A stretch of 64,000 nucleotides of DNA from Streptomyces sp. NRRL B-1347 (GCF_000720325.1 NZ_JOJM01000058.1:1-64000); one strand, 5' to 3'; positions 37,948-48,634 are shown, numbered from the stretch's first letter. The notes: generated from the sequence alone by a model not told the origin. Numbers and translations: made by a program.

Positions 37948-39066
37948 TTATTCGCTGGTCACGACCTTGCCCGCGGCGCCCTTGTCGCCGGCGGACTTGT
38001 CGGTGGCCGACTTGGGAATCGGCTTGTCCGCCCGGAGGGCGTCCCAGACCTGTCGGTCGGCCTCTTCGAGGGGAATGACGCGGTTGCGGTCGGCCGGGTC
38101 GTACTGGACGGGCAGCGTGACCATCTTCATGTCGCCCGCGCCGATGCCCTTGAGGCCGCCCGCGAAGCTCGCCAGATCCTTGACCGTGTCCAGGTCGGAG
38201 TCGGTGGTGATGGCGCTGGTCGAGGCGTCCGCGAGGTCCCAGAGCTTCTTCGGGTTGCTGAACAGGTCGATGTCCTTGACCCGGTTGATCAGCGCCTTGA
38301 TGAAGGCCTGCTGGAGCTGGATGCGGCCGAGGTCGCTGCCGTCGCCGACGCCGTGCCGGGTGCGGACGAGGCCGAGGGCCTGCTCGCCGTTGAGCTGGTG
38401 GTCACCGGCGGGCAGGTCGAGGTGGCTGTCCTTGTCCTTGATCGGCTGCTTGGTGGTGATGTCCACCCCGCCGAGGGTGTCGATGAGCTTCTTGAAGCCC
38501 GTGAAGTCGACCTCGACGTAGTGGTCCATGCGGATGCCGGACATCTTCTCGACGGTCTTCACCGCGCAGGCCGGGCCGCCGACCTCGTACGCCGTGTTGA
38601 ACATCTGGCGCTCGCCGCCCGGGTCCGTCTTGCCGTCCTTGACCGCGCACTCGGGCCGGGTGATGAGGGTGTCGCGGGGGATGGAGACCACGCTGGCCTT
38701 CTTGTGGCCCTTGTAGACGTGGACGATCATCGCGGTGTCGGAGCGGGCGGCGCCCTCGTCCTTGCCGTACTTGGCGTTCTTGCCCGAGCGCGAGTCGGAG
38801 CCGAGGACGAGGATGTCCTGGGAGCCGTTGTCGACGTCCAGGGGGCGGTCGGTGCCGAGCGCGGCGTTGATGTCGACGCCCTTGATGTTGCCGTTGAGCT
38901 TGAAGTACACGTAACCGAGGCCGGTGCCGCCGAGGACGACCACCCCTGCGGCGGTCCAGGCCGATATGACGAGGGCCTTCTTGCGCTTGCTGCGCGGTTT
39001 GCGGCGCCGGCCGCGCTTGCCGCGGTGTTTCGGCTGCGCGTCGGCGGGCCTGCTCTCGTCGGTCAT
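37948..39066 (-). CDS. LytR-CpsA-Psr family cell-wall polymer ligase
   Basis: A 372-aa membrane-anchored enzyme predicted to transfer polyprenyl-linked glycopolymers to peptidoglycan on the outer face of the membrane. A basic cytoplasmic N-terminus precedes one transmembrane helix (ALVISAWTAAGVVVLGGTGL). The LCP domain has LGSDSRSG, RSDTAMIVHV, SIPRDTLI and VRTRHGVGDGSDLGRIQLQQ, which carry the phosphate-binding arginines and aspartates. It lies between rpmE and rho. Confidence 0.92.
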   Translation of the reverse strand: MTDESRPADAQPKHRGKRGRRRKPRSKRKKALVISAWTAAGVVVLGGTGLGYVYFKLNGNIKGVDINAALGTDRPLDVDNGSQDILVLGSDSRSGKNAKYGKDEGAARSDTAMIVHVYKGHKKASVVSIPRDTLITRPECAVKDGKTDPGGERQMFNTAYEVGGPACAVKTVEKMSGIRMDHYVEVDFTGFKKLIDTLGGVDITTKQPIKDKDSHLDLPAGDHQLNGEQALGLVRTRHGVGDGSDLGRIQLQQAFIKALINRVKDIDLFSNPKKLWDLADASTSAITTDSDLDTVKDLASFAGGLKGIGAGDMKMVTLPVQYDPADRNRVIPLEEADRQVWDALRADKPIPKSATDKSAGDKGAAGKVVTSE

Positions 39067-39357
39067 GCGCTCCTCAGTCCTCGTCCGTTCGGCTACCCCC
39101 TGCTTTCAGGGTCAGGCGTGGCTTTCCGTCACTTGTCAGACGTCGAAACCGAAAGAAGGGTTGCATAGCGGCCTGTGTGCGCCCCGGGGTCCATCGGTCA
39201 CCGAGCGTGCGTTCCGTCTAGTACTTTCGGCCCCCCACCTGCGCTTTCGCAGAAGGCAGCGCTACCGCGCGTGACCGTGAGAATCTCTTATCCGTGTGGC
39301 CAAGGTCTCTTGGCCGAAACCCGACGGTCAGGTGTCGCCGCATGTCCTGCACATGCG
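39067..39357. other. Non-coding gap between rho and the LCP gene
   Basis: No supported gene. Reading on the minus strand, this region must hold the LCP promoter. A 5' leader rich in pyrimidine blocks runs up to the LCP start. I could not settle on a -35/-10 pair. Confidence 0.5.
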
Positions 39358-39395
39358 GAAGGGCCGGTCCCGTCGGATGACGGGACCGGCCCTTC
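39358..39395 (-). terminator. Intrinsic hairpin downstream of rho
   Basis: A perfect 17-bp stem (arms 39358-39374 and 39379-39395) with a 4-base loop lies 30 bases after the rho stop. Confidence 0.9.
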
Positions 39396-39425
39396 CGGTC
39401 AGCCTGCGCGAAGCGCCCGCGGCGG

Positions 39426-41456
39426 TCAGTCGTTGCCGTTGCCCGGCGCCGGCGTCGTCTTCTGGATCTGGAGCAGGAACTCGGCGTTCGACTTCGTCTG
39501 CTTCATCTTGTCCAGGAGCAGCTCGATGGCCTGCTGCTGGTCCAGGGCGTGCAGCACCCGGCGCAGCTTCCAGACGATCGCGAGCTCGTCGCTGCCGAGC
39601 AGGATCTCTTCCTTGCGGGTGCTGGACGCGTCCACGTCCACCGCCGGGAAGATGCGCTTGTCGGAGAGCTTCCGGTCGAGCTTGAGCTCCATGTTGCCGG
39701 TGCCCTTGAACTCCTCGAAGATCACCTCGTCCATGCGCGAGCCGGTCTCGACGAGCGCGGTGGCCAGGATGGTCAGCGAGCCGCCGTCCTCGATGTTGCG
39801 GGCCGCACCGAAGAAGCGCTTCGGCGGGTAGAGGGCGGTCGAGTCGACACCACCGGACAGGATGCGGCCGGAGGCCGGGGCGGCGAGGTTGTACGCACGG
39901 CCCAGACGCGTGATCGAGTCGAGCAGCACGACCACGTCGTGACCCAGCTCCACCAGACGCTTGGCGCGCTCGATGGCGAGCTCGGCGACCGTGGTGTGGT
40001 CCTCGGCGGGACGGTCGAAGGTCGAGGAGATGACCTCGCCCTTCACCGACCGCTGCATGTCGGTGACCTCTTCCGGACGCTCGTCGACGAGGACGACCAT
40101 CAGGTGGCACTCGGGGCTGTTGTGCGTGATCGCGTTGGCGATCGCCTGCATGATCATGGTCTTGCCGGTCTTCGGCGGGGCCACGATCAGACCGCGCTGG
40201 CCCTTGCCGATGGGCGAGACGAGGTCGATGATGCGGGTCGTCAGGACGCCCGGGTCGGTCTCCAGGCGGAGCCGGTCCTGCGGGTAAAGGGGCGTCAGCT
40301 TGTTGAACTCCGGCCGCCCGCGGCCGTGTTCGGGCGCCATGCCGTTGACGGAGTCCAGGCGCACCAGGGCGTTGAACTTCTCGCGGCGCTCGCCGTCCTT
40401 GGGCTGGCGCACCGCGCCGGTGACGTGGTCGCCCTTGCGCAGGCCGTTCTTGCGGACCTGGGCGAGGGAGACGTACACGTCGTTGGGGCCCGGGAGGTAG
40501 CCCGACGTACGGATGAACGCGTAGTTGTCGAGGATGTCCAGGATGCCCGCGACCGGGATCAGGACGTCGTCGTCGGACACCTGCGGCTCGCCCGCGAAGT
40601 CCTCGCGGCCACGACGGCCACGGCGGTCGCGGTACCGGCCGCGGCGGCCGCGGCGACCGCTGCCGTCGTCGTCGAAGTCGTCCTGCTCCTTGCGGTCCTG
40701 ACGGTCCTGACGGCCGCCCTGGTCCTTGCGGTTGCCACCGCCCTGCTGGTCGTCGCCCTTGTTGCCGCGACGGTCACCGCGCTCGCCGCGCTCCCCGCGG
40801 TCGCCGCGCTCGCCACGGTCACCGCGCTCGCGGTCACGGCCGCGGCCCTGGCGGTCGCGGCGGCCCTGACGGCCCTCGCCCTGCTGGTCGTCGCCCTTGT
40901 CGGCGCGGTCGGACTTCGCCTCGGACTGCTCGGCCCTGGGGGCCTCGGCCTTCGCCTCGCCCTGGCCCTTGGCCTCGGCGGTGACGGTCTCGGGGCTGCC
41001 GGCCTCGGCGGTGACGCGACGGCGGCCGCGGCCCGGCTTGTCGTCGCTCGCCGGCTGGCCGGGGATGTCGATCTGCTGCTGGGCGGGGGCCTTCGGCTCG
41101 GCCGGGGCCTCGTCGGACTTGGCGGCCTTCTCGGCGGCCTCACCGGTGCGCGCCTTGGAGGTGGCGCGGCGCTTCGGCTTGGCCGGGGCCTCCGCGGTGT
41201 CGGCGGACTTGGCCGGGGCTCCCCCCGCGGCCTGCGCCTCCTTGATGACCTCGATCAGCTGGCTCTTGCGCATCCGCGCGGTGCCCTTGATTCCGAGGCC
41301 CGATGCGACCTGCTGCAGTTCCGCCAGCACCATGCCCTCGAGGCCGGTGCCGCGGCGCCGCCGGGACCCGGCCGAAGCACCGGTGGCAGGCGCCGCAGAG
41401 GCGTCCGTGGCGGGCGTGTCGGCAGTCACGCCCATCAGATCGGTGGTGTCGCTCAC
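39426..41456 (-). CDS. rho: Transcription termination factor Rho with long RG-rich insert
   Basis: A 676-aa RNA-dependent hexameric helicase, far longer than the 419-aa E. coli protein. The N-terminal Rho_N helices (about 45-80) are followed by an insert of roughly 200 residues dense in Arg, Gly, Asp and Glu. Then come the RNA-binding domain ([16 protein letters not shown]) and the ATPase core with P-loop APPKTGKT and the [13 protein letters not shown] segment. Such inserts are usual in actinobacterial Rho and add RNA affinity. The GTG at 41456 lies 387 bases from the thrB stop. Confidence 0.97.
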   Translation of the reverse strand: MSDTTDLMGVTADTPATDASAAPATGASAGSRRRRGTGLEGMVLAELQQVASGLGIKGTARMRKSQLIEVIKEAQAAGGAPAKSADTAEAPAKPKRRATSKARTGEAAEKAAKSDEAPAEPKAPAQQQIDIPGQPASDDKPGRGRRRVTAEAGSPETVTAEAKGQGEAKAEAPRAEQSEAKSDRADKGDDQQGEGRQGRRDRQGRGRDRERGDRGERGDRGERGERGDRRGNKGDDQQGGGNRKDQGGRQDRQDRKEQDDFDDDGSGRRGRRGRYRDRRGRRGREDFAGEPQVSDDDVLIPVAGILDILDNYAFIRTSGYLPGPNDVYVSLAQVRKNGLRKGDHVTGAVRQPKDGERREKFNALVRLDSVNGMAPEHGRGRPEFNKLTPLYPQDRLRLETDPGVLTTRIIDLVSPIGKGQRGLIVAPPKTGKTMIMQAIANAITHNSPECHLMVVLVDERPEEVTDMQRSVKGEVISSTFDRPAEDHTTVAELAIERAKRLVELGHDVVVLLDSITRLGRAYNLAAPASGRILSGGVDSTALYPPKRFFGAARNIEDGGSLTILATALVETGSRMDEVIFEEFKGTGNMELKLDRKLSDKRIFPAVDVDASSTRKEEILLGSDELAIVWKLRRVLHALDQQQAIELLLDKMKQTKSNAEFLLQIQKTTPAPGNGND

Positions 41457-41843
41457 GAAGGGTCCTTCCCTGGAGCGGACGTCGGCCTGTCTGGCTCGGC
41501 GACCGGTTGTGCTGTCCGGCGGTCCCTGGTGTGTGGACCGTGCCGGGGCGGTGGTCCGCCAACGCGGCGGAAGAGTTCACAGATGTGGCGCTTCCCGATG
41601 CCGGGCCACTGAGGTGCGGTGGTCACTCGGCTCGGTCACGCCGGTTCCGGAGCGTGCTCGGCACCGCTCAGTGCGAAGCACAGAGCAGTTTGGGAGGCTC
41701 CCGGAAGGATGGATGTCCCGGACGGGGACACAAAGCACCTCGCCATGGTGGGGTCGGGTGCAGACTTGAGGTTAACACTACCGGATCCAACAAACATTCC
41801 CCCTCTCCAAATCCGGACACCCCGAGTGCGCTGTCCTCCCGGG
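41457..41843 (-). promoter_or_regulatory. rho leader and probable promoter
   Basis: No gene is supported in these 387 bases. A -10-like TAGTGT on the minus strand (41780-41775) followed by TTAACC would give a leader of about 310 bases before the rho GTG. Long leaders that allow autoregulation by Rho are known in other bacteria; here that is only an inference. I found no clear intrinsic terminator for thrB in this gap. Confidence 0.4.
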
Positions 41844-42761
41844 TCAGGGAGCCAGCGGCAGCACACTCGCGCCCGCCGGGTCGAGCGCGAGGCGGTTCGC
41901 CGCCCAGCCCTCGCCCGCCAGGCGTGCGACCTTGTCGGCCGCACTGTCGTCGACCAGCGCGAGGACCGTGGGTCCGGCGCCGGAGATCACCGCGGGTACG
42001 CCGTCGGCGCGCAGGCTCTCCACCAGGGCGGTGCTCTCCGGCATGGCCGGGGCGCGGTACTCCTGGTGCAGGCGGTCCTCGGTGGCGGGCAGCAGCAGCT
42101 CGGGGCGCCTGGTCAGGGCCTCGACGAGCAGGGCGGCCCGGCCCGCGTTGACGGCCGCGTCCACGTGCGGGACGGTGCGCGGCAGCAGTCCGCGGGCGGT
42201 TTCGGTGAGCACGGGCTTTCCGGGTACGAAAACCACCGGAACGATGGAATCGACGGGGTCCATCCTGATGGCGCGGGCCGCGGAGCCGTCCATCCAGGAG
42301 GCCGTGAAGCCGCCGAGCAGGCAGGCCGCGACGTTGTCGGGGTGGCCCTCGATCTCGGTGGCGAGCTCCAGGAGCGCGGCGTCGTCGAGGCGGGCCTCGC
42401 CACCTATGGTCACCGCCCGTGCGGCGACGATCCCGGCGCAGATCGCGGCGGACGAGGAGCCGAGGCCGCGGCCGTGCGGGATGCGGTTGGCGCAGACGAC
42501 CTCGAGGCCGCGCGGCTGCCCGCCGAGCAGGTCGAAGGCGGTGCGCAGGGAGCGTACGAGCAGGTGCGACTCGTCGCGCGGGAGGGTGTCGCTGCCCTCG
42601 CCTGCGATGTCGACGTGCAGGCCGGAGTCGGCGACGCGTACGACCACGTCGTCGTAGAGCCCCAGCGACAGGCCCAGGGCGTCGAAGCCCGGGCCGAGGT
42701 TGGCGCTGGTGGCGGGGACGCGCACCCTGACGGCGGCGGCGCGGAACGCGGGACCGGCCAT
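41844..42761 (-). CDS. thrB: Homoserine kinase
   Basis: A 305-aa GHMP-family kinase that phosphorylates homoserine for threonine synthesis. It has the N-terminal VPATSANLGPGFDALGLSL, the ATP-binding motif PHGRGLGSSSAAICAG, and the C-terminal ISGAGPTVLAL. The ATG at 42761 begins MAGPAFRAAAVRV. It is 256 bases downstream of thrC, so it may have its own promoter. Confidence 0.95.
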   Translation of the reverse strand: MAGPAFRAAAVRVRVPATSANLGPGFDALGLSLGLYDDVVVRVADSGLHVDIAGEGSDTLPRDESHLLVRSLRTAFDLLGGQPRGLEVVCANRIPHGRGLGSSSAAICAGIVAARAVTIGGEARLDDAALLELATEIEGHPDNVAACLLGGFTASWMDGSAARAIRMDPVDSIVPVVFVPGKPVLTETARGLLPRTVPHVDAAVNAGRAALLVEALTRRPELLLPATEDRLHQEYRAPAMPESTALVESLRADGVPAVISGAGPTVLALVDDSAADKVARLAGEGWAANRLALDPAGASVLPLAP

Positions 42762-43017
42762 CGCTCGATGACTCTCCTTGAGCTGCGATTTGTGGAGGAC
42801 TTGCCGCCTCGGCCGGCGCTCGGCCGACGAGAAACGGCAGCACCCGAGAGCCGCCTCGGCGGGCGGCACCACGGCACATGCGGCGGCATATGCGGGGTGG
42901 GTTCGCTACAGCCTATCGAAGGAAGGTTCTGCGGCGACATAGGGCGCACAGGAGGCGCACGATGCGTGTCGCGAGCCCCCTGTGCACCCCCTGTGGGGAG
43001 TTGCGGGGTTTGGGGCG

Positions 43018-44076
43018 TTACGCCAGACCGAGGCGCTCCGCCGCGGCCGCCGCGTCCACCGGCACGGTGACCGGCTGCGGGGCTCCCGCGACCGCCCAGT
43101 CCGGGTCCTTGAGGCCGTTGCCGGTGACCGTGCAGACGATGCGCTGGCCCTTGTCGACCTTGCCCTGCTCGGCGGCCTTCAGCAGACCGGCGACGGACGC
43201 GGCGGACGCGGGCTCGACGAAGACGCCCTCCTGGGAGGCCAACAGCTTGTAGGCGCGCAGGATCTCACGGTCCGTCACCTCGTCGATGAAGCCGCCCGAC
43301 TCGTCGCGCGCGGCGAGCGCGTGCTGCCACGACGCGGGGTTGCCGATGCGAATCGCGGTGGCGATCGTCGAGGGGTCCTTGACGACCTCGCCGCGCACGA
43401 TGGGCGCCGAACCGGAGGCCTGGAAGCCCCACATCCGCGGGGTGCTCGTGGCCACCTGGTCGGCGGCGTACTCCTTGTAGCCCTTCCAGTAGGCCGTGAT
43501 GTTGCCCGCGTTGCCGACCGGCAGGACGTGGATGTCCGGGGCCTGGCCGAGGGCGTCCACGATCTCGAACGAGGCGGTCTTCTGGCCCTCGATGCGGAAC
43601 GGGTTGACCGAGTTGACCAGGGCCACCGGGTAGTTCTCGGACAGGCCGCGGGCCAGGTTCAGGCAGTCGTCGAAGTTGCCGTCGACCTGGAGGATCTTCG
43701 AGCCGTAGACGAGCGCCTGGCCCATCTTGCCGAGGGCGATCTTGCCCTGCGGCACCAGGACCGCGCAGACCATGCCCGCGCGGACGGCGTAGGCGGCGGC
43801 CGACGCCGAGGTGTTGCCGGTGGAGGCGCAGATGACGGCCTTGGCCCCCTCCTCCTTGGCCTTGGTGATCGCCATGGTCATGCCGCGGTCCTTGAAGGAC
43901 CCGGTCGGGTTCGCGCCCTCGACCTTGAGGTGGACCTCGCAGCCGGTGCGCTCGGAGAGCACCTGCGCGGGCACGAGCGGCGTACCGCCCTCACGGAGCG
44001 TCACGACCGGCGTGGTGTCGGAGACGGGGAGACGGTCCCGGTACTCCTCGATGATTCCGCGCCACTGGTGGGTCAT
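43018..44076 (-). CDS. thrC: Threonine synthase
   Basis: A 352-aa PLP enzyme converting O-phosphohomoserine to threonine. The PLP lysine is in [15 protein letters not shown], and the phosphate-binding loop is LPVGNAGN. It follows hom by only six bases, so the two form an operon feeding threonine synthesis from homoserine. Confidence 0.96.
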   Translation of the reverse strand: MTHQWRGIIEEYRDRLPVSDTTPVVTLREGGTPLVPAQVLSERTGCEVHLKVEGANPTGSFKDRGMTMAITKAKEEGAKAVICASTGNTSASAAAYAVRAGMVCAVLVPQGKIALGKMGQALVYGSKILQVDGNFDDCLNLARGLSENYPVALVNSVNPFRIEGQKTASFEIVDALGQAPDIHVLPVGNAGNITAYWKGYKEYAADQVATSTPRMWGFQASGSAPIVRGEVVKDPSTIATAIRIGNPASWQHALAARDESGGFIDEVTDREILRAYKLLASQEGVFVEPASAASVAGLLKAAEQGKVDKGQRIVCTVTGNGLKDPDWAVAGAPQPVTVPVDAAAAAERLGLA

Positions 44077-44082
44077 TGCTGC

Positions 44083-45375
44083 TTACTCCCCTTCAACCCG
44101 CATGATGCTGGCGACACCACGCACGGTGTCGAGATTGCGCAGCGCCTCGACGGTGCCGCTGAGGGCGGCGTCGGGCGCACGGTGGGTGACGACGACGAGG
44201 GAGGCCTCGCCGTCCTTGACCGTCTGACGGACGGTGTCGATGGAGACGCCGTGCTCGGCGAAGACGGTGGCCACCTGGGCGAGGACGCCCGGCTTGTCGG
44301 CCACGTCGAGGCTGATGTGGTACCGCGTGACGACCTCGCCCATGGAGCTCACGGGCAGCTGGGTGTACGCGGAGTCACCGGGTCCGGTGGACTCGCCGAG
44401 CTTGTTGCGGCACACCGCGACCAGGTCGCCGAGGACGGCGGACGCGGTCGGCGAGCCGCCCGCGCCGGGGCCGTAGAACATCAGCTGACCGGCGGCCTCG
44501 GCCTCCACGAAGACCGCGTTGTACGCCCCGCGGACGCTGGCCAGCGGGTGGCTGAGCGGAATCATCGCCGGGTGCACGCGGGCGGTGACGGAACCGCCGT
44601 CGGCGGCCCGCTCGCAGATGGCGAGCAGCTTGATGGTGCAGCCCATGCGCTTCGCGGACGCGAAGTCGGCGGCGGTGACCTCGGTCATCCCCTCGCGGTA
44701 GACGTCGTCGAGGCGCACCCGGGTGTGGAAGGCGATGCCGGCGAGGATCGCGGCCTTGGCGGCGGCGTCGAAGCCCTCGACGTCGGCGGTCGGGTCCGCC
44801 TCCGCGTACCCGAGGGCGGTGGCCTCGTCCAGGGCTTCCTGGTAGCCGGCGCCGGTGGTGTCCATCGCGTCGAGGATGAAGTTGGTCGTGCCGTTCACGA
44901 TGCCGAGGACGCGGTTGACCTTGTCTCCGGCGAGCGACTCGCGCAGCGGCCTGATCAGCGGAATCGCGCCGGCCACGGCCGCTTCGTAATAAAGATCACG
45001 TCCGTGCTGCTCGGCGGCGGCGTGCAGCGCGGCGCCGTCCTGGGCGATGAGCGCCTTGTTCGCCGAGACCACGGACGCGCCGTGCTCGAAGGCGGTGGTG
45101 ATGAGGGTGCGGGCGGGCTCGATGCCGCCGATGACCTCGACGACGACGTCGATGTCCCCGCGTTTGACGAGCGCGGTGGCGTCCGTCGTCACGAGCGCCG
45201 GGTCGATGCCCTCGCGCACCTTGGAGGGGCGCCGGACGGCGACCCCGGCGAGCTCCACCGGGGCGCCGATCCTGGCTGTGAGGTCGTCGGCGTGCGTCGT
45301 CATGATGCGCGCCACCTCTGAGCCGACAACCCCACAGCCCAGCAGCGCCACCTTCAGCGGACGCGTACGCATCAT
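44083..45375 (-). CDS. hom: Homoserine dehydrogenase with ACT domain
   Basis: A 430-aa NAD(P)-dependent enzyme reducing aspartate semialdehyde to homoserine. The Rossmann motif is LLGCGVVGSEVARI, the central GIVNGTTNFIL and the catalytic region DVEGFDAAAKAAI are typical, and the C-terminal ACT domain (DVADKPGVLAQVATVFAEHG) probably gives threonine feedback inhibition. The ATG at 45375 is preceded by GGAGAAGGAAACGAGG. Confidence 0.96.
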   Translation of the reverse strand: MMRTRPLKVALLGCGVVGSEVARIMTTHADDLTARIGAPVELAGVAVRRPSKVREGIDPALVTTDATALVKRGDIDVVVEVIGGIEPARTLITTAFEHGASVVSANKALIAQDGAALHAAAEQHGRDLYYEAAVAGAIPLIRPLRESLAGDKVNRVLGIVNGTTNFILDAMDTTGAGYQEALDEATALGYAEADPTADVEGFDAAAKAAILAGIAFHTRVRLDDVYREGMTEVTAADFASAKRMGCTIKLLAICERAADGGSVTARVHPAMIPLSHPLASVRGAYNAVFVEAEAAGQLMFYGPGAGGSPTASAVLGDLVAVCRNKLGESTGPGDSAYTQLPVSSMGEVVTRYHISLDVADKPGVLAQVATVFAEHGVSIDTVRQTVKDGEASLVVVTHRAPDAALSGTVEALRNLDTVRGVASIMRVEGE

Positions 45376-45487
45376 CCGACCTCGTTTCCTTCTCCAAGTA
45401 CGGTGGGTCCAGTCTCACCCACCGGAACGGTGTTTCTGACCAAAGTCCGGATCGTGAGACATCTATTTCACTAACCGGTTGTATCGG

Positions 45488-45505
45488 GTCCGGTTGCCAC
45501 CGGAC
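45488..45505 (-). terminator. Hairpin downstream of lysA
   Basis: A perfect 7-bp stem (GTCCGGT/ACCGGAC) with loop TGCC lies eight bases after the lysA stop. It is modest and lacks a T-run. Confidence 0.5.
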
Positions 45506-45512
45506 GGGTGGT

Positions 45513-46904
45513 TCACCCGACGTCGAGCCGCATCAGGTCGTCCTCGGTCTCCCGGCGCACGATGACGCGGCCCGCGCCGTCCGCGACGGCGACGACCGGC
45601 GGGCGGAGCGCGTGGTTGTAGTTGCTGGCCATGGAGCGGCAGTACGCGCCGGTCGCGGGGACGGCGATGAGGTCGCCGGGGGCGAGGTCGGCGGGCAGGA
45701 AGGCGTCGCGGACGACGATGTCGCCGCTCTCGCAGTGCTTGCCGACGACGCGCACGAGCATCGGCTCCGCTGCGGACGAGCGGGACACGAGCGCGACGCT
45801 GTACTCGGCGTCGTAGAGCGCGGTGCGGATGTTGTCCGACATGCCGCCGTCCACGGAGACGTACGTCCGCAGGCCGTCGAGGGGCTTGATGGTGCCGACC
45901 TCGTACAGCGTGAAGGCGGTCGGGCCGACGACGGCGCGGCCCGGCTCGACGGAGAGCCGGGGCACGCGCAGGCCCGCCCGCTCGCACTCGCGCGTGACGA
46001 TCTCGCGCAGGGCGGTGGCGATCTCGTGCGGCTCGCGCGGGTCGTCGGCCGGGGTGTAGGCGATGCCGAGGCCGCCGCCGAGGTCGATCTCGGGCAGTTC
46101 GACGCCGTGCTCGTCGCGGATGTCCTTCAGCAGGCCCACCACGCGGTGGGCGGCCACCTCGAATCCGGAGGTGTCGAAGATCTGCGAGCCGATGTGGCTG
46201 TGGATGCCGACGAGGTCGAGCCCGTCGAGCTTGAGGGCGCGCCGCACGGCCTCGGCGGCCTGGCCCCCGGCGAGCGGGATGCCGAACTTCTGGTCCTCGT
46301 GGGCGGTGGCGATGAACTCGTGCGTGTGGGCCTCGACGCCGACGGTCACCCGGATCTGCACGCGCTGCCGGGTGCCGAGGCCGTCGGCGATGTGCGCGAC
46401 CCGCACGATCTCCTGGAAGGAGTCGAGCACGATGCGGCCGACGCCGGCCCGGACGGCCCGCTCGATCTCCGCGGCGCTCTTGTTGTTGCCGTGGAAGGCG
46501 ATGCGGTCGGCGGGCATGCCCGCGTCCAGGGCGGTGGCCAGCTCGACGCCGGAGCACACGTCGAGGTTGAGGCCCTCCTCGTGCAGCCACCGCACGACGG
46601 CGCGGGAGAGGAAGGCCTTGCCCGCGTAGAACACGTCGGCGTCGGGGCCGAAGGCGTCGCGCCAGGCCTGGCAGCGGGCGCGGAAGTCGGCCTCGTCGAG
46701 GACGTAGGCGGGCGTGCCGAACTCCTCGGCGATGCGCAGCACGTCGGTGCCGCCCACGCCGACGACGCCGTCGGCGCCGCGGCTTACGGTCTTCGACCAG
46801 ACCTTGGGGTCGAGGGCGTTGAGGTCGGCGGGCGGCGGGGAGTAGTGGCCCTCGGGCAGGACGTCTCCGTGCCGGGGTCCTGCGGGGTGGGCGGAACGGC
46901 TCAT
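45513..46904 (-). CDS. lysA: Diaminopimelate decarboxylase
   Basis: A 463-aa PLP enzyme making lysine from meso-diaminopimelate. The PLP lysine is in [24 protein letters not shown], the phosphate-binding [18 protein letters not shown] and the CESGD motif (in [11 protein letters not shown]) are all present. The ATG at 46904 gives [13 protein letters not shown]. It lies next to the threonine genes that share the aspartate semialdehyde branch point. Confidence 0.97.
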   Translation of the reverse strand: MSRSAHPAGPRHGDVLPEGHYSPPPADLNALDPKVWSKTVSRGADGVVGVGGTDVLRIAEEFGTPAYVLDEADFRARCQAWRDAFGPDADVFYAGKAFLSRAVVRWLHEEGLNLDVCSGVELATALDAGMPADRIAFHGNNKSAAEIERAVRAGVGRIVLDSFQEIVRVAHIADGLGTRQRVQIRVTVGVEAHTHEFIATAHEDQKFGIPLAGGQAAEAVRRALKLDGLDLVGIHSHIGSQIFDTSGFEVAAHRVVGLLKDIRDEHGVELPEIDLGGGLGIAYTPADDPREPHEIATALREIVTRECERAGLRVPRLSVEPGRAVVGPTAFTLYEVGTIKPLDGLRTYVSVDGGMSDNIRTALYDAEYSVALVSRSSAAEPMLVRVVGKHCESGDIVVRDAFLPADLAPGDLIAVPATGAYCRSMASNYNHALRPPVVAVADGAGRVIVRRETEDDLMRLDVG

Positions 46905-46926
46905 GGCTCTTTCGACTCTTCTCGTC

Positions 46927-48030
46927 TCACAGGTACGCGGGCGCGCTGATGCCGAGCAGGGACAGGCCGCCGGCGAGCACCGTCCCGGCGGCTTCGGCGA
47001 GCGCGAGCCGGGCCCGGTGGGCGGCCGAGGGTTTCTCGTCACCGAGGGGCAGCACGGTGTGGGCCCGCGCGAGGAGGGCGTCAGCGGTACGGACGAGGTG
47101 CCGGGCGAGCCGGTCGGGCGCGCGGTGGCGGGCGGCGGCGGCGAGGACGACGGGGTAGTCGCCGAGGGCGCCGAGCAGCGAGTGTCCGTCGTCCCCCGCT
47201 GCTTCTGCCACTGCTTTTTCCACGCCGTGGCCACCGTGGGCGTCGCGGGTGTCACGGGTGTCACCGGGGGCGGCGGTGAAGCCGAGGTCCGCGGCGTTGC
47301 GGGTGAGGGCGCGGGCGCGGGCGTGCGCGTACCGGACGCGGAACAGGGGGTTGGTCTCGCGCTGGGCGAGGTGGTCGTCGCCGGTGTGCGGGCGGTCGTG
47401 GGCGGCGGGCAGGAGCAGGGCCCAGCGGGCGGCGTCGCGGCCGAGGCGCAGCGGGTCCGGCTCGGCCGGGGCGGGGACCGGGCGGAGGGCGGGCAGCGGG
47501 ACCGGGGGGCGTCCGTGTGCGTCCACGCGTACGCCGAGGACCTCGGCCCAGGCGGGGTCGGGGGCCGTGTCGCAGGTGACGCGGACGAGGGCGCCCTGGG
47601 AGCGCAGGACGCGGCGCGCGCTGTCGGCGACGACGGCGGCGCGGAGCTCGTGCGGGATGTGCAGCTGGACCAGTTCCCCGGTGTCCGGGACGTGGCCGTA
47701 CGTCTCGCCGCGGGCGAGGATCTCGGCGACGAGCCGGGCGCCGGGGGCGCCGTCGAGGGTGATGCTGAGGAAGCCGGGGCCCGTGACGTCGGCGCGGGCG
47801 ATGCCGGGCTCGGCGGTGAGGCGCGCGGAGAGGATCTCGGCGACGCGGCGCGGGGGCGCGCCGGCTTCGCGGGCGATCGTCAGGGCGAGGTTGCTGGCGT
47901 AGTCGCCGCGGCCGCCGGGGCGCGGCCGTTCCACGTGCGCCCGCTCGGGCACGGTGGCGCTGAGCTCTCCGGCGGCCACGGCGGCGCGCATGGCGCGCAG
48001 CACGGTGCGGGAGAGCTCGACGGGTGTCAC
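46927..48030 (-). CDS. ArgRS-like protein lacking the catalytic core
   Basis: A 367-aa protein. The N-terminal 110 residues resemble the additional domain of arginyl-tRNA synthetase ([16 protein letters not shown]), and the C-terminal 120 resemble the DALR anticodon-binding domain ([12 protein letters not shown] to the end). Between them, [20 protein letters not shown] aligns with the HxGH-containing helix, but the histidine motif is broken and no KMSKS region exists. It cannot be a normal synthetase, so a tRNA-binding or regulatory role is likely. The GTG at 48030 is chosen; a GTG at 48060 is possible. It precedes lysA by 22 bases. Confidence 0.75.
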   Translation of the reverse strand: MTPVELSRTVLRAMRAAVAAGELSATVPERAHVERPRPGGRGDYASNLALTIAREAGAPPRRVAEILSARLTAEPGIARADVTGPGFLSITLDGAPGARLVAEILARGETYGHVPDTGELVQLHIPHELRAAVVADSARRVLRSQGALVRVTCDTAPDPAWAEVLGVRVDAHGRPPVPLPALRPVPAPAEPDPLRLGRDAARWALLLPAAHDRPHTGDDHLAQRETNPLFRVRYAHARARALTRNAADLGFTAAPGDTRDTRDAHGGHGVEKAVAEAAGDDGHSLLGALGDYPVVLAAAARHRAPDRLARHLVRTADALLARAHTVLPLGDEKPSAAHRARLALAEAAGTVLAGGLSLLGISAPAYL

Positions 48031-48096
48031 GGGACCAGGGTAGGGGAGGCGAGGGGGCACTGGCGTGCACGGGGGCGCGGGCCCGGCGCCCCACGC

Positions 48097-48190
48097 CCCG
48101 AGCGGCGCCTTCGGCTGCCCGCGGGACCGTCGTGGCTGGTCACGCCCGCGCGGCGGAGCCGCACAGCGACGCGGCCCGCACCCGCCCGGG
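48097..48190. repeat. Streptomyces dispersed intergenic repeat block
   Basis: The stretch contains GCGCGGCGGAGCCGCACA next to a GGCTGGTCACGCCCG block, sequences I associate with a short repeat scattered between Streptomyces genes. The inner CGGCGGAGCCG is self-complementary. It separates the ArgRS-like gene from the response regulator. It was checked for a tRNA and none was found. Confidence 0.4.
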
Positions 48191-48634
48191 TCAAGGGTGT
48201 CCGGCCCGCTCCGGGCCGCCGCCCGGGCAGGGCGTTCCCAGGGGGCCGTCGCCGTGGTCGGCGCGGCCCATCAACTGGCGTACGACGGTGACGAGTTCCG
48301 CGGGCTCGAAGGGCTTGGCCAGGAACGCGTCGACGCCGACGTCGAGACCCGCCTCCACCTCGTACTGCGTACAGGCGCTGACCACGACGAGCGGCACGTC
48401 CCGGGTGCGCGGGTCGGCGCGCAGCCGGGCGGCGGTGCGCAGGCCGTCGAGGCGGGGCATGACCACGTCCAGGGTGACGACGTCCGGCCGGACCTGGTGC
48501 ACGACGTCCAGGCACTCGGCACCGTCGGCCGCGGTCACGACCTCGAAGCCCTCCAGCTCGAGATTGACCCTGATCAGTTGCCGGATGACCTTGTTGTCGT
48601 CCACAACAAGCACACGGCCGGGCACGCCTGGCAC
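48191..48634 (-). CDS. Stand-alone CheY-like response regulator
   Basis: A 147-aa single receiver domain: acidic pocket VLVVDDNK, phospho-acceptor in DVVTLDVVMPRLDG, switch region VVSACTQYE, lysine in FLAKPFEP. There is no output domain; a short Gly/Pro tail follows. The start is uncertain among several in-frame GTG codons (48691, 48655, 48634, 48625). No kinase is adjacent, so the partner is unknown. It marks the end of the conserved chromosomal block. Confidence 0.85.
   Translation of the reverse strand: MPGVPGRVLVVDDNKVIRQLIRVNLELEGFEVVTAADGAECLDVVHQVRPDVVTLDVVMPRLDGLRTAARLRADPRTRDVPLVVVSACTQYEVEAGLDVGVDAFLAKPFEPAELVTVVRQLMGRADHGDGPLGTPCPGGGPERAGHP

Noticed and set aside
45376..45512. Threonine or lysine attenuator before hom
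   Set aside because: No leader peptide rich in Thr or Lys codons and no terminator/antiterminator pair; only a small hairpin after lysA.
48031..48190. tRNA gene or integration site at the core/accessory boundary
   Set aside because: No cloverleaf, T-loop GGTTCGA-type sequence or integrase gene could be found; the stretch looks like a dispersed Streptomyces repeat.
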